Positions 18,497-27,294 of a stretch of DNA of 64,000 bases are shown in pieces. The first letter of the stretch is position 1, and every line of letters begins with the position of its first letter. A program made the position numbers and the translations under genes. The stretch lies in NCBI RefSeq assembly GCF_030864005.1, contig NZ_CP132976.1, forward strand, positions 4,898,001 to 4,962,000, written 5' to 3'. This stretch comes from Achromobacter seleniivolatilans. Lineage in GTDB: Bacteria; Pseudomonadota; Gammaproteobacteria; Burkholderiales; Burkholderiaceae_B. The notes beneath the pieces are model-generated. The model saw nothing but the letters and a program-made list of their open reading frames with translations. It was not told the DNA's origin and searched no databases.

Positions 18497-19245
18497 TGAT
18501 GGCTTCCCAGCGACAGACCCAGAAGGCGCGTCTGCAACGCGTCGTCGTCCGCCAGTTCCTGCATGCCGCCTGCATGCACGACGCGTCCGTTATCCATGAT
18601 CGCCACGTGATCGCCGACCTGACGGGCAAAGTTGAAGTTCTGCTCGACCAGCAGAATCGTCGTGGACGCCTGTTTGAGCTCGATGAATGCTTCGATCATG
18701 TTTTGGATGATGGCGGGCGCAAGTCCCTTGCTCGGTTCGTCGATCAGCAATAGCCGGCGCGGCTCGATGATGGCGCGTGCCACCGCAAGCATCTGCTTTT
18801 GGCCGCCCGACAGTTTGCCTGCGGGGTATAGCCAGAATTTCTTGAGAGCAGGAAAGAACCCAAAGATCCATTCAAGCCTGGCGGTATCCAACTGGTTCTC
18901 GCGCTTAGCCTGGCGTGCTGCCAGCAGCATGTTCTCTTTGACCGACAGGTCGGCGAAGATGCCCATGTTCTCGGGCACGTATGCCAGTCCCAAGCGTGCC
19001 ATGTCGGGCGGTGAGCTGCGTGTGCCCGGCCCGCCAACCGGCACGCCTTCAAAGCACACCTGACCTTGCGACGCACGCCACAAACTCATGATCGTGCGTA
19101 ATGTCGTCGTCTTGCCTGCGCCGTTGCGGCCCAGCAGCATCGTGACCGCAGAGGGGGCCACGGCCAGGTCGACGCCATGCAGTATGTGATACGCGCCGAT
19201 ATGCGTATGCACGTCTTTCAATTCCAGCAGGGGAGTCGCGTTCAT
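18493..19245 (-). CDS. livF: LIV-type ABC transporter ATPase (LivF)
   Basis: 250 residues. Walker A GRNGAGKTTT near residue 39, signature KLSGGQKQMLAVARA, Walker B RLLLIDEPSKGLAP, and switch His in LLVEQNF-type context are all present. Energises import through LivH/LivM. Overlaps livG by 4 bp upstream and livH by 4 bp downstream. Confidence 0.9.
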   Translation of the reverse strand: MNATPLLELKDVHTHIGAYHILHGVDLAVAPSAVTMLLGRNGAGKTTTLRTIMSLWRASQGQVCFEGVPVGGPGTRSSPPDMARLGLAYVPENMGIFADLSVKENMLLAARQAKRENQLDTARLEWIFGFFPALKKFWLYPAGKLSGGQKQMLAVARAIIEPRRLLLIDEPSKGLAPAIIQNMIEAFIELKQASTTILLVEQNFNFARQVGDHVAIMDNGRVVHAGGMQELADDDALQTRLLGLSLGSHQ

Positions 19246-20012
19246 GCGGAAGGCTCCCGCGGGGCGACGCCCAGATAGGCTTCCTGAACGATAGGCGAAG
19301 CGATGACGGCCGCAGGTTCGCCGTCCGCCATCAATTGGCCGTTATGCAGGACGACAATGCGGTCGGCCAGTTCGCGCACCACATCCATTTTGTGTTCAAC
19401 CAGCAGAATGGTCTTGGACGGATCGTTCTTGATCTCGCGGATCAGCTCCAGCACGACGGGTACATCGTCCACACTCATCCCGGCTGTCGGTTCGTCGAAC
19501 ATGAACACTTGCGGCTCCAGCGCAATCAGCATGGCGATTTCCAGCTTGCGCTGATCACCGTGGGGCAAATCCGCGGCAGCCTGGTCACGGCGCGCATGCA
19601 GCCGCGTGCGTTCCAGCAGCGCGTCGGCACGCGCCAGCAACTGCCGATCTTCACTCCACGTGCGCCAGAATCGGATTTGCCGCCAGCCTATACCCTGCTG
19701 GCGCGATTGCAGGGCAAGGCGCACGTTTTCATGCACGCTCAAGCGCGGGAACAGCTGCGTCAATTGAAACGCGCGGCCCAGCCCTGCATGCATGCGGGCC
19801 GGGGCCGCAAGCGCGGTCAAGTCGCGTCCATTCAGGCGCACCGAACCCGCGTTTGCGCGCAATTGCCCCGAGATCAGGTTGAAGTAGGTGGTCTTGCCCG
19901 CGCCGTTCGGGCCGACAATGGCGGTCAACGTGCCAGGTGCATAACTGCAACTGACTTCGTTGACGGCCACATGTCCGCCAAAACGGATCGTGAGCGATTG
20001 GGTTTCCAGCAT
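19242..20012 (-). CDS. livG: LIV-type ABC transporter ATPase (LivG)
   Basis: 256 residues. Walker A GPNGAGKTTYF near residue 36, Walker B VFMFDEPTAGMS, switch region ILLVEHKMDVV. The signature is the LivG-type variant LPHGDQRKLEIAM instead of LSGGQ, which is normal for this subunit. Lies between the solute-binding protein and livF in the operon. Confidence 0.9.
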   Translation of the reverse strand: MLETQSLTIRFGGHVAVNEVSCSYAPGTLTAIVGPNGAGKTTYFNLISGQLRANAGSVRLNGRDLTALAAPARMHAGLGRAFQLTQLFPRLSVHENVRLALQSRQQGIGWRQIRFWRTWSEDRQLLARADALLERTRLHARRDQAAADLPHGDQRKLEIAMLIALEPQVFMFDEPTAGMSVDDVPVVLELIREIKNDPSKTILLVEHKMDVVRELADRIVVLHNGQLMADGEPAAVIASPIVQEAYLGVAPREPSA

Positions 20013-20027
20013 TGTGGGAGCGGGACG

Positions 20028-21200
20028 TTAGCGTTTGTTTTGGATCGGCACGGCCATCTGGTCCGGCGTGATTTCCTTGACCAGATCCTGCACGGCCCAC
20101 GGCACAGACGGATCATTCTTGATGCGGAAGTGGTACATGGATTGCATCGCCTGATGATCTTCGGGACGGAAGGTCATCTTGCCTTTGGGCGTGTCGAAAC
20201 TCATGCCCTCCATCGCTTTGATCAGCGTGTCGGTATCGGAGTTGCCCGCAGTCTTGTTCAGCGCTGCCACGATGGCCACGCCTGCGGACATGCCGCCCGC
20301 CGTGAAGAAATCCGGTGGCTGGTTGAAGCGCTTCTGGTGTTCGGCAACCAGCCAGTCATTCACCGGATTCTTCGGGATGCCGTAGTAGTAGTAGGTTGCG
20401 CCTTCCATGCCGGCCAGCGATTTCAGCGGCGTCATCGCGGCGAGCGTATTGCCGCCCGTTGCGATCTCGATGCCGAAACGTTTGGGGTCCAGGTCGGCAA
20501 TCTTGAACGGATTGCCCGCGCCGGCCCAAAGAATGAAGATGATCTTGCGGCCGGGTTTGTCCTTCAGCGCATCGAACAGCCGTTGCGCGCCCGCTGTGAA
20601 GTCGGTGGCGTTGGCGGGCAGATATTCCTCATGCACGATCTTCGCATTTTTCAGGGCGCCTTTGAACGCCTTCACCCCGTCGCGGCCAAAGGCATAGTCC
20701 TGCGCCAGCATGGCGATTGAGGTGCCTGGCTGATCAAACGCGACTGCGTTGGCGATCGCATCCTGCGATGAATTGCGGCCGGTGCGGAAGATGTACTTGT
20801 TCCATTTTTCACCGGTAATGGAATCCGCGACCGCGGGTTCAACCAGCAGAATCTTTTCGTACTCTTCGGCGATGGGCAGCATGGCTAGCGCCACGCCAGA
20901 GGAGGTGGGTCCGACGGCGATATCGGCGTTGTCGTCCGCGTAGGCCGATGCCAGTTGAGCGCGGGCGACGTCGGGCTTGCCCTGGTTGTCTTTCTCGATC
21001 ACGCGTATCTTGCGGCCCGCCACTGTCATGGTGCCTTGGGTCGCGTATTCCAGACCGAGCATCAGGCCGTTCTGCGTTTGCTTGGCATAGGCTTCGAGCG
21101 GCCCCGTCTTGTCATAGACGTGAGCGACGACGAAGTCCTTTGCGGCCATGGCCGAATTCATGCAAAGGGCGGCCAGCGCAGCTATCAAAATACGATTCAT
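20028..21200 (-). CDS. livK: Periplasmic substrate-binding protein of a LIV-type importer
   Basis: 390 residues with a signal peptide (MNRILIAALAALCMNSAMAA). Type I periplasmic-binding fold: FVVAHVYDKTGPLEAYAKQ at the start, then IAVGPTSSGVALAMLPIAEE and MLAQDYAFGRDGVKAFKG. GGAG lies before the ATG. Fifteen bp separate it from the hydrolase gene upstream. LIV-family binding proteins take amino acids, amides or aromatic acids. Clustering with an alpha/beta hydrolase and an AraC regulator suggests an ester, amide or aromatic-type substrate rather than leucine, but that is inference and the symbol livK marks family only. Confidence 0.82.
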   Translation of the reverse strand: MNRILIAALAALCMNSAMAAKDFVVAHVYDKTGPLEAYAKQTQNGLMLGLEYATQGTMTVAGRKIRVIEKDNQGKPDVARAQLASAYADDNADIAVGPTSSGVALAMLPIAEEYEKILLVEPAVADSITGEKWNKYIFRTGRNSSQDAIANAVAFDQPGTSIAMLAQDYAFGRDGVKAFKGALKNAKIVHEEYLPANATDFTAGAQRLFDALKDKPGRKIIFILWAGAGNPFKIADLDPKRFGIEIATGGNTLAAMTPLKSLAGMEGATYYYYGIPKNPVNDWLVAEHQKRFNQPPDFFTAGGMSAGVAIVAALNKTAGNSDTDTLIKAMEGMSFDTPKGKMTFRPEDHQAMQSMYHFRIKNDPSVPWAVQDLVKEITPDQMAVPIQNKR

Positions 21201-21215
21201 GGGTGACTCCTGTTA

Positions 21216-22112
21216 TCAGTGGGCACGAGCGGGCGCTGTCAATTCCGGCGTGGCAAGGAATTGCCGGATGGCATCGATCTGGGGCGCAACGTTTAAGGCG
21301 GGGGCATGGCCGCAATCGGGGAAGTCGATGCGTTGCGCGCGCGGGCCGCGCTGGGTCATGGCGTGCGCGACGTCGGGCAGCAATAGATCCGAATCAGCGC
21401 CCCGCAGCAGCAGGAGCGGCATGCGCAGCGTGTCGTAGCCGCTCCAACGATCGTAGTCAGCGGGGTGATGCGTGAATTGGCCGACGATGGCGGGATCATA
21501 GTGGGCAGTGACGCGGCCGTCTGGCAGACGGCGCACCGAGGTTTCGGCCATCGTGCGCCACTGTGCGTCGCTTTGCCAGCCGTACGGCTTGTATGCGGCA
21601 CGCAGCCAGGTTTCCAGTTCCGTTACCGTGTCGAAGGCCGGCGGGTTGCCCGCATAGGCCAGGATGCGCTCAATAGCGGGTTGCGGCAGTTCGGGGCCGA
21701 TATCGTTCACGACCAGGTGCGAGATACGGTCGCGCAGCGTTGAGGCGGCGGCGTGCATGCCTGTCGCGCCACCCATGGACGTGCCTACCCAGCGCATTGT
21801 CGCCAGCGATAAGCCGTCGGCCAAGGCACGCGCCAGTTGCGCGTAGAAATCCAGTCGATACTCGGCAACGGGATCTGAACTCCATTGCGACAGACCACGG
21901 CCGATCGTGTCCGGACAGATGATCCGATAGTCGTCAGCAAGCGCTTCTGCCAGCGTATCGAAGTCACGGCCGGTGCGGGCCAGACCATGCCACATGATCA
22001 AGGGCGGCGCGTCGGCGGCGCCCCATTCCATGTAGTGCAGTTCAAGCCCTTCACAGCGCAGATAGCGTGAAGCCGGCGTGTGGCGGCCGGCCATCGCGGG
22101 TGCGTGTGCCAT
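21216..22112 (-). CDS. Alpha/beta hydrolase
   Basis: 298 residues from the ATG at 22112 with a strong GGGAGGAG site. Catalytic triad candidates: Ser in the nucleophile elbow GTSMGGATG (about residue 125), Asp in LLLRGADSDLLLP and His in FPDCGHAPAL. The oxyanion region MWHGLARTG follows the first beta strand. No signal peptide, so cytoplasmic. It is the first gene of the leftward operon with the LIV importer and is divergent from an AraC regulator. It probably hydrolyses an ester or a C-C bond in the imported compound; the substrate is unknown. Confidence 0.85.
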   Translation of the reverse strand: MAHAPAMAGRHTPASRYLRCEGLELHYMEWGAADAPPLIMWHGLARTGRDFDTLAEALADDYRIICPDTIGRGLSQWSSDPVAEYRLDFYAQLARALADGLSLATMRWVGTSMGGATGMHAAASTLRDRISHLVVNDIGPELPQPAIERILAYAGNPPAFDTVTELETWLRAAYKPYGWQSDAQWRTMAETSVRRLPDGRVTAHYDPAIVGQFTHHPADYDRWSGYDTLRMPLLLLRGADSDLLLPDVAHAMTQRGPRAQRIDFPDCGHAPALNVAPQIDAIRQFLATPELTAPARAH

Positions 22113-22155
22113 GAGTCTCCTCCCGGGTTGTCCAGGTTGTGTGCTTATCGGGCTG

Positions 22156-22185
22156 AATATAGACTTGCGCCAGGCGTGACCACAA
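22156..22185 (-). promoter_or_regulatory. Candidate promoter of the hydrolase-importer operon
   Basis: Reading leftward, TTGTGG (22180-22185) and TATATT (22156-22161) are 18 bp apart, about 44 bp before the hydrolase start. It lies in the 165-bp spacer shared with the divergent AraC-type regulator, which is where such a regulator would bind. I could not identify the operator by eye. Confidence 0.5.
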
Positions 22186-22277
22186 TGCGCCGGACCCCCT
22201 AGAGCAGGGTGAGTCAAGAATATGTAGACGCAAGATCACAAGCGCTCATCCCATCCCCGCGCACCAGGAGACCGCGC

Positions 22278-23237
22278 ATGCCCGATACGGAATTCGCCAT
22301 TTCGGCCAGCGCCGGCGCCGACCGGCGCGAAGCGTGGCGCGCGGCGCTGTCGGATGCCTTTGGCCCTTTCGAGGTGCATCGCGGCCAGCCGGATCACTTT
22401 GCCGGACACGTGCGTTATGCGCGCCGCACCAGCCTGCAATTCAATGATCTGCACTATCAGGGACAGAAGCTGGAGCGTACTGCGGGCAACGTGTCCCGGC
22501 TGGACCAGGAGTTCTACACCTTTGGGCTACCGCTGAGCGGTCCGCTCGCGGTGCAGCAGCAGGGGCGTGAATTCCAGGTGGAACCCGGTTGCGTGTATCT
22601 GATGAACCAAAGTCTGCCGTATCAGGCAACGGCATTGGGCGCGTCGGGGTATCGCAGCCTGAGCGTGTCGTTTCCACGCAGCGCGCTGTCTCAGCGCGAT
22701 TCCCGCATTGGCGCCTTCTATAAGCTGCGCGCCGACGATGGTTCGCCCAGGGGGGCGATGCTGGCTAGTTATATGGATCATCTGTTCAAGGGGATGGGCG
22801 GGTGGTCGGATACCGAAGTGACAGAGCTGGGTGAACGCCTGATCGACCTGATTGTGCTGTTCTTGGTGCAGGCGGAGCAGGCGCACGCATCGGAGTCGGA
22901 TAGCAGTGTCACGCTGGCGCATCGGCATCGCGCGATGGCTTATATCCGCCAGCATCTGGCGGACCCCGGCTTGTCACCGTTGCGGGTAGCGCAGGGTTGC
23001 GGGTTGTCGGTAGCGTACTTGCACCGCATCTTGCAGGCCGGCGGGCTGTCGGCGGAGTCCTTCATTTTTGACCAGCGTCTGGACAAGTGCCGCGAGCTGT
23101 TGCTGAACCCGCTGCACGGCCATCGCAGCATTGCCGAACTGGCTTACCAGGTGGGCTTTTCCCATCCCTCGCATTTCAGCCGATTGTTCAAGCGCCGCTT
23201 CGGCATGACGCCGCGTGATCTGCGCGGCAGAACATAA
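22278..23237 (+). CDS. AraC-family transcriptional regulator
   Basis: 319 residues from the ATG at 22278 (MPDTEFAISASAG), with AGGAG in front. The N-terminal two thirds is a cupin-like sensing domain of the kind seen in FeaR-type regulators (FGPFEVHRGQPDHFAGHVRY, LPLSGPLAVQQQGREFQVEPG). The C-terminal 100 residues are the double HTH (LSPLRVAQGCGLSVAYLHRI and SIAELAYQVGFSHPSHFSRL, ending RRFGMTPRDLR). It is divergent from the hydrolase-importer operon and is the likely activator of it, responding to the imported substrate or a product (inference). Confidence 0.88.
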   Translation: MPDTEFAISASAGADRREAWRAALSDAFGPFEVHRGQPDHFAGHVRYARRTSLQFNDLHYQGQKLERTAGNVSRLDQEFYTFGLPLSGPLAVQQQGREFQVEPGCVYLMNQSLPYQATALGASGYRSLSVSFPRSALSQRDSRIGAFYKLRADDGSPRGAMLASYMDHLFKGMGGWSDTEVTELGERLIDLIVLFLVQAEQAHASESDSSVTLAHRHRAMAYIRQHLADPGLSPLRVAQGCGLSVAYLHRILQAGGLSAESFIFDQRLDKCRELLLNPLHGHRSIAELAYQVGFSHPSHFSRLFKRRFGMTPRDLRGRT

Positions 23238-23294
23238 CGCTGCCGCCGTGTTTGAGCCTATTCAATGCACTGACGGGTTGTCAGGGCGGCTCAT

Positions 23295-23322
23295 CGAAAA
23301 AAGGCCCGCTTGCGCGGGCCTT
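23295..23322 (-). terminator. Terminator after the metallophosphoesterase gene
   Basis: AAGGCCCGC (23301-23309) and GCGGGCCTT (23314-23322) form a hairpin that, read leftward, is followed by TTTTTT (complement of 23295-23300). It serves the leftward phosphoesterase gene and separates it from the convergent AraC regulator. Confidence 0.8.
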
Positions 23323-23353
23323 GTGGCTTCGGGCTATGCCTGCATCCGAATAG

Positions 23354-25519
23354 TTAGAACGGCGAGGGCTTGTTCGACAGGTTGACGACGCTGTTGCTCT
23401 TGAGATCCAGCCGGATGTGTTCGGACGGCACGCCATCCGCCAGCTTCAGCATGATCGCCATCAAGGGCTTGAAGCGCGCCTTGAACAGGTCAGCCAGCGT
23501 GTTCGCGTCGCTGACCTGGTTGCCGTTCATTTGCAGTCCGGCGTTGGTTTGGTTCAATGCTTGCGCCAGCAACTTGTACTGGCTGGCGCGCTGCGCCGGA
23601 ATGTCAGCGAAGGCCAGGTCACCGGCGTTGGCCAGACGCACAAAATCGCCTGCCATGTCCAGCGCCTGCCACTTTGCGAAGTCCGCGAGCTGCATGCCAT
23701 TGGCTTGCGCCAGCGCTTGCGCCCGGGTTTCGGCGTCGGCCAGGTCTGCGGCATAGGCTGGGTTGCTGGCGCTCGGGCCGCCTGCCACGTACAGGCAGTT
23801 GAAGAACGCGGGGGCGAGTTTGCTTTGGTTGCCGGTGTTCTTCAGTTCTGCCAGCGTGACCGTGGTGCGCAGTTGCGACAGGATCAGCAGGTCGGCTCCA
23901 GTCAGGGGGCTTTTGACCAATTCGCGCATCTCGCAGCGCCAGTCATCGTTGAGCAAACGCAGGCGGACAAGTTCGCTCATGTAGCGGTAGTTGAAATCGC
24001 CATAGTCCTTGGCATCCAGGATGGACACATCCCAGCGGGCAGGAACGTCATACGCGTTTTCCGCGCGATAAAGATCGAACAGTTCGTCAAAGCGCGGCAC
24101 CTTATCCAGACGAACGGTTTGCACTTCGATCTCACTGGCGCTCTGCATGGTCATGAGTTTGTACGCCGGAACATAGGCCGCCATGGACGGAGCCTGAATG
24201 TTGAACAGCGCCGTGTCGCCGCCATAGTTGCGCACGGCCATGTCATTGAAGTGCATATGGCCGCCCACGTGCACCTTCAGACCGGTCTCGGCCAGCGCGC
24301 GCGTGGTGTTTTCCGCCGGGCGGCGCACCATCTGCATCTTGTTGGCGCCTAACAGCGCTTCGATATCGTCCGATGCGCCGTTGAAGAATTCGCTCATCGG
24401 GAAATGGCTGAACGCGACCACCTGCTTGCCCTGCGCCTTGCCGCGCGCGACAACGTCCGCCAGCCACTTGATCACATGGGCTTTGTGGGTAAGCATTTTG
24501 TTGTAGCCCTGGTCGCCAGAGCCGGTGAAATCGTTCGGGCCGTTACCCGTCGGCACATACACGTTGGCGTCCAGGCCGACCAGCCATACGCCCTTGACGG
24601 GCTCAACCACGTACGAGGTGTCCGGCACCATCTTGCACAAGGTGTAGTTCGATGGCTTGTTCGGTCCGCCCGTGCCTTGCGCGCAGATTTCGTACTGGCG
24701 GTTGATCCAGCTGGCTTGCGATAGCGCGGTGTTGTAGTTGTAGTCTTCGTATTTGTAGGTGCTGTACGGAGTCTCGTAGTACAGGTACTGCGGCTTAGGC
24801 ATGAAGCCGTGTTGGGTGAGCGCCTCGGTGATGCCCGAGTAGCCCATGTGCAGCACTTCCTCAGTGCAATAGGTATCGCCTACACGAGCCCAATCGCCGG
24901 CGTAGGCCGTACTGCAAGCGGCATTGCCGCCGCGGCTGTAGATGGGCTGCGAAAAGCCGATGGCGTTGGTCGCGGGGTCCAGGCCCAGATAGTCGCTCTT
25001 GCCGTTGGCCTGGTTGTAGGGCCGCACGGGGTCATGATTGCCGGGGGCGGCAAAGAACTGAATGCCATGCTTGCGCGAGTACTCGTCCATGATCTTGACC
25101 AGGCCGCGCATGTGCACGGGCTGACCATCGTCCGAGAAGTCGCCGGGCAGGGCAATGTACTTCACGCCTCGGGCCGCCGCGTCGTCCAGTGCTGCCAGGA
25201 AAGCGAAGTAGTTTTCGTTGAACAGCCGCGTCGATGTCAACTGCGCATACATCGTGCGGATGGTGGCGTTGTCGCCTCGCTTTGGATTGGGAATGCCGGG
25301 AAACGAACCGTCTTTGAAGTCCGCGTAAACATCGTGGAAATGGATGTCGGGCATGAACGCGATTTGAACCGCGGCGGGCGGCACGGCCGGCGTTTCAACA
25401 ACGGGCGTTTCCGCTACCGGGGGCGCGTCGTCGTCATCTTTGTCGCCGCCGCACGCGGCCAGCAGCGTGGCCAGCGCGATCGTGCCCGCAGCACGGGCGT
25501 AGCGTGAATAAGTATTCAT
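23354..25519 (-). CDS. Calcineurin-like metallophosphoesterase lipoprotein
   Basis: 721 residues from the ATG at 25519. Signal peptide with lipobox TLLAAC at residue 23, followed by an acidic, Pro/Val-rich linker. All five motif blocks of the calcineurin-like fold are visible: MPDIHFHD (D-x-H), LPGDFSDDG, APGNHDP, FSHFPM and VGGHMHF, so two metal ions are probably bound. Insertions make it much longer than the 250-350 residues of the minimal domain, and the last 200 residues (from about 520) are an extra helical region. It is probably anchored in the outer membrane or facing the periplasm, and may act on phosphate esters or nucleotides. Single-gene unit; substrate not evident. Confidence 0.82.
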   Translation of the reverse strand: MNTYSRYARAAGTIALATLLAACGGDKDDDDAPPVAETPVVETPAVPPAAVQIAFMPDIHFHDVYADFKDGSFPGIPNPKRGDNATIRTMYAQLTSTRLFNENYFAFLAALDDAAARGVKYIALPGDFSDDGQPVHMRGLVKIMDEYSRKHGIQFFAAPGNHDPVRPYNQANGKSDYLGLDPATNAIGFSQPIYSRGGNAACSTAYAGDWARVGDTYCTEEVLHMGYSGITEALTQHGFMPKPQYLYYETPYSTYKYEDYNYNTALSQASWINRQYEICAQGTGGPNKPSNYTLCKMVPDTSYVVEPVKGVWLVGLDANVYVPTGNGPNDFTGSGDQGYNKMLTHKAHVIKWLADVVARGKAQGKQVVAFSHFPMSEFFNGASDDIEALLGANKMQMVRRPAENTTRALAETGLKVHVGGHMHFNDMAVRNYGGDTALFNIQAPSMAAYVPAYKLMTMQSASEIEVQTVRLDKVPRFDELFDLYRAENAYDVPARWDVSILDAKDYGDFNYRYMSELVRLRLLNDDWRCEMRELVKSPLTGADLLILSQLRTTVTLAELKNTGNQSKLAPAFFNCLYVAGGPSASNPAYAADLADAETRAQALAQANGMQLADFAKWQALDMAGDFVRLANAGDLAFADIPAQRASQYKLLAQALNQTNAGLQMNGNQVSDANTLADLFKARFKPLMAIMLKLADGVPSEHIRLDLKSNSVVNLSNKPSPF

Positions 25520-25665
25520 GGGTTTTCTGGGCTTCCTGGAACATGTTTTTTTTCGGGCGGGAGTCCCCTGTTCCTGGGAAGGCCGTCCGCGAGCGAGGCG
25601 CAATCCTCGGCGATGCGGATGACACCATCATGAAAGCTGTGTTTCGCAGTCCGTACCGTCAGACG

Positions 25666-25691
25666 AAAAAAAGCCCCTTGCGGGGCTTTTT
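25666..25691. terminator. Bidirectional terminator after the aldehyde dehydrogenase
   Basis: AAAAAGCCCC and GGGGCTTTTT flank a 4-nt loop (TTGC, 25678-25681), with additional A residues to the left. It lies 20 bp after the stop of the leftward aldehyde dehydrogenase gene and before the phosphoesterase promoter region. Confidence 0.88.
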
Positions 25692-25710
25692 GCGTTGACT
25701 GGCGTCAGCG

Positions 25711-27138
25711 TCAGATGTGCGTGATGAACTTCGTCACGAGGTAGCCATCGAACGTTTCCAGGCCGCCTTCGCTGCCGATGCCGCTGTCCTTGATGCCGCC
25801 AAACGGCGTTTCGGCCAGCGCGCTGCCAAAGTGGTTGATGTTGACCATGCCGGCTTCCAAACCATTGGACACCTTGGTGGCCGTCTTCAGCGAGTTCGTG
25901 AACACGTAGGACGACAGGCCGAAGGGCAGGCTGTTGGCGCGGGTCAGCACTTCGTCGGTGTCCTTGAAGCGGACGACGGGCGCGACAGGGCCGAAGGGTT
26001 CTTCGGTCATCAGCATGGAGTTGTCAGGCAGATCGGTCACGACCGTGGGGGCGAAGAAAAAGCCCTTGCGATCCAGCGGTCCGCCGCCAACCACGACTTT
26101 GCCGCCGTGCTTCTTGGCGTCATCGATGAAGGCGCTCATGGCGGGCACGCGGCGCTCGTGAGCCAGCGGGCCCATGTCGGTGCCGGCTTCCAGGCCGTCG
26201 CCGACCTTGATGTTCTTCAGCACGTCGGAGAAGCGGGCCAGGAACTGTTCGTAGGCGCCTTCCTGTACGTAGAAGCGGGTGGGCGACACGCAGACCTGAC
26301 CGGCGTTGCGCACCTTGAACTTGGCCAGCATTTCTGCGGCGCGATCGATGTCGGCATCGTCGAACACCAATACGGGCGAGTGGCCGCCCAGTTCCATGGT
26401 GACGCGCTTCATGTGGGCGCCGGCCAACGCGGCCAGTTGCTTGCCCACAGGCACGGAGCCCGTGAACGAGACCTTGCGCACGATCGGCGAACGGATCAGG
26501 TAGTCGGAGATCTTGGCGGGTTCGCCCCAGACGATGTTCAGGCAGCCCTTGGGCAGGCCGGCATCGTGGAACATGCGGGCGATGGCCATGACGGCGCTGG
26601 GAGAATCTTCTGGACCCTTCAACACCACCGTGCAACCGGCGCCGAGCGCGGCGGCGATTTTACGGATGGCCTGGTTGTACGGGAAGTTCCACGGCGTGAA
26701 CGCGGCGCAGACGCCAATGGGTTCACGGACGACAAACTGGCGCACGTCCGGGTTGCGCGGGGGAACCACGCGGCCGTAGATGCGGCGGCATTCCTCGGCG
26801 TGCCAATCAGCATGCTCGGCGCAGGAGGTGACTTCGCCCACGGCTTCGGCCAGCGGCTTGCCCTGGTCCAGCGTCATGTTGCGGCCGATCTCTTTGGCGC
26901 GTTCACGCGACAGCGTTGCCACCTTGCGCAGAATGGCCGAACGATCCATGGGAGAAGATTTCTTCCATGATTCGAACGCGCGCTGGGCGGCGGCTAGCGC
27001 GCGATCCAGATCCGCTTCGGTGGCGTGGGGCAGCTGGCCGAGCACTTCCAGCGTGGCCGGGTTGATGACGTCCTGGGTGCGCCTGCCCTCTCCGGCGACG
27101 AATTCGCCGTCGATATACAGCGCCAACTGTTCATACAT
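25711..27138 (-). CDS. NAD(P)-dependent aldehyde dehydrogenase, succinate-semialdehyde type
   Basis: 475 residues from the ATG at 27138 ([13 protein letters not shown]), with AAGGAAAG in front; a longer frame to 27189 lacks one. Family landmarks: [10 protein letters not shown], Rossmann [10 protein letters not shown], catalytic Glu in [13 protein letters not shown], nucleophile Cys in [14 protein letters not shown], and the C-terminal [19 protein letters not shown]. Length and sequence pattern fit the succinate-semialdehyde/glutarate-semialdehyde branch (GabD-like), oxidising an aldehyde to an acid with NAD(P). The exact substrate cannot be told from the sequence. It is a single-gene unit between two terminator or promoter regions, with no transaminase next to it. 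Confidence 0.85.
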   Translation of the reverse strand: MYEQLALYIDGEFVAGEGRRTQDVINPATLEVLGQLPHATEADLDRALAAAQRAFESWKKSSPMDRSAILRKVATLSRERAKEIGRNMTLDQGKPLAEAVGEVTSCAEHADWHAEECRRIYGRVVPPRNPDVRQFVVREPIGVCAAFTPWNFPYNQAIRKIAAALGAGCTVVLKGPEDSPSAVMAIARMFHDAGLPKGCLNIVWGEPAKISDYLIRSPIVRKVSFTGSVPVGKQLAALAGAHMKRVTMELGGHSPVLVFDDADIDRAAEMLAKFKVRNAGQVCVSPTRFYVQEGAYEQFLARFSDVLKNIKVGDGLEAGTDMGPLAHERRVPAMSAFIDDAKKHGGKVVVGGGPLDRKGFFFAPTVVTDLPDNSMLMTEEPFGPVAPVVRFKDTDEVLTRANSLPFGLSSYVFTNSLKTATKVSNGLEAGMVNINHFGSALAETPFGGIKDSGIGSEGGLETFDGYLVTKFITHI

Positions 27139-27294
27139 GCCTGTCTTTCCTTGCGAAATAGGAGTGGGTAGCGACCGCGTGTCGCCCACGCCAGTCTAAA
27201 CCAGCTTGCGCGCGGCGGGGAGGTCCAATCCAAGTACCAGACTAGGAGCCAATCCGGGGGGCCACGCTTGCATGTGCGGACAGGGATAGCCAGA

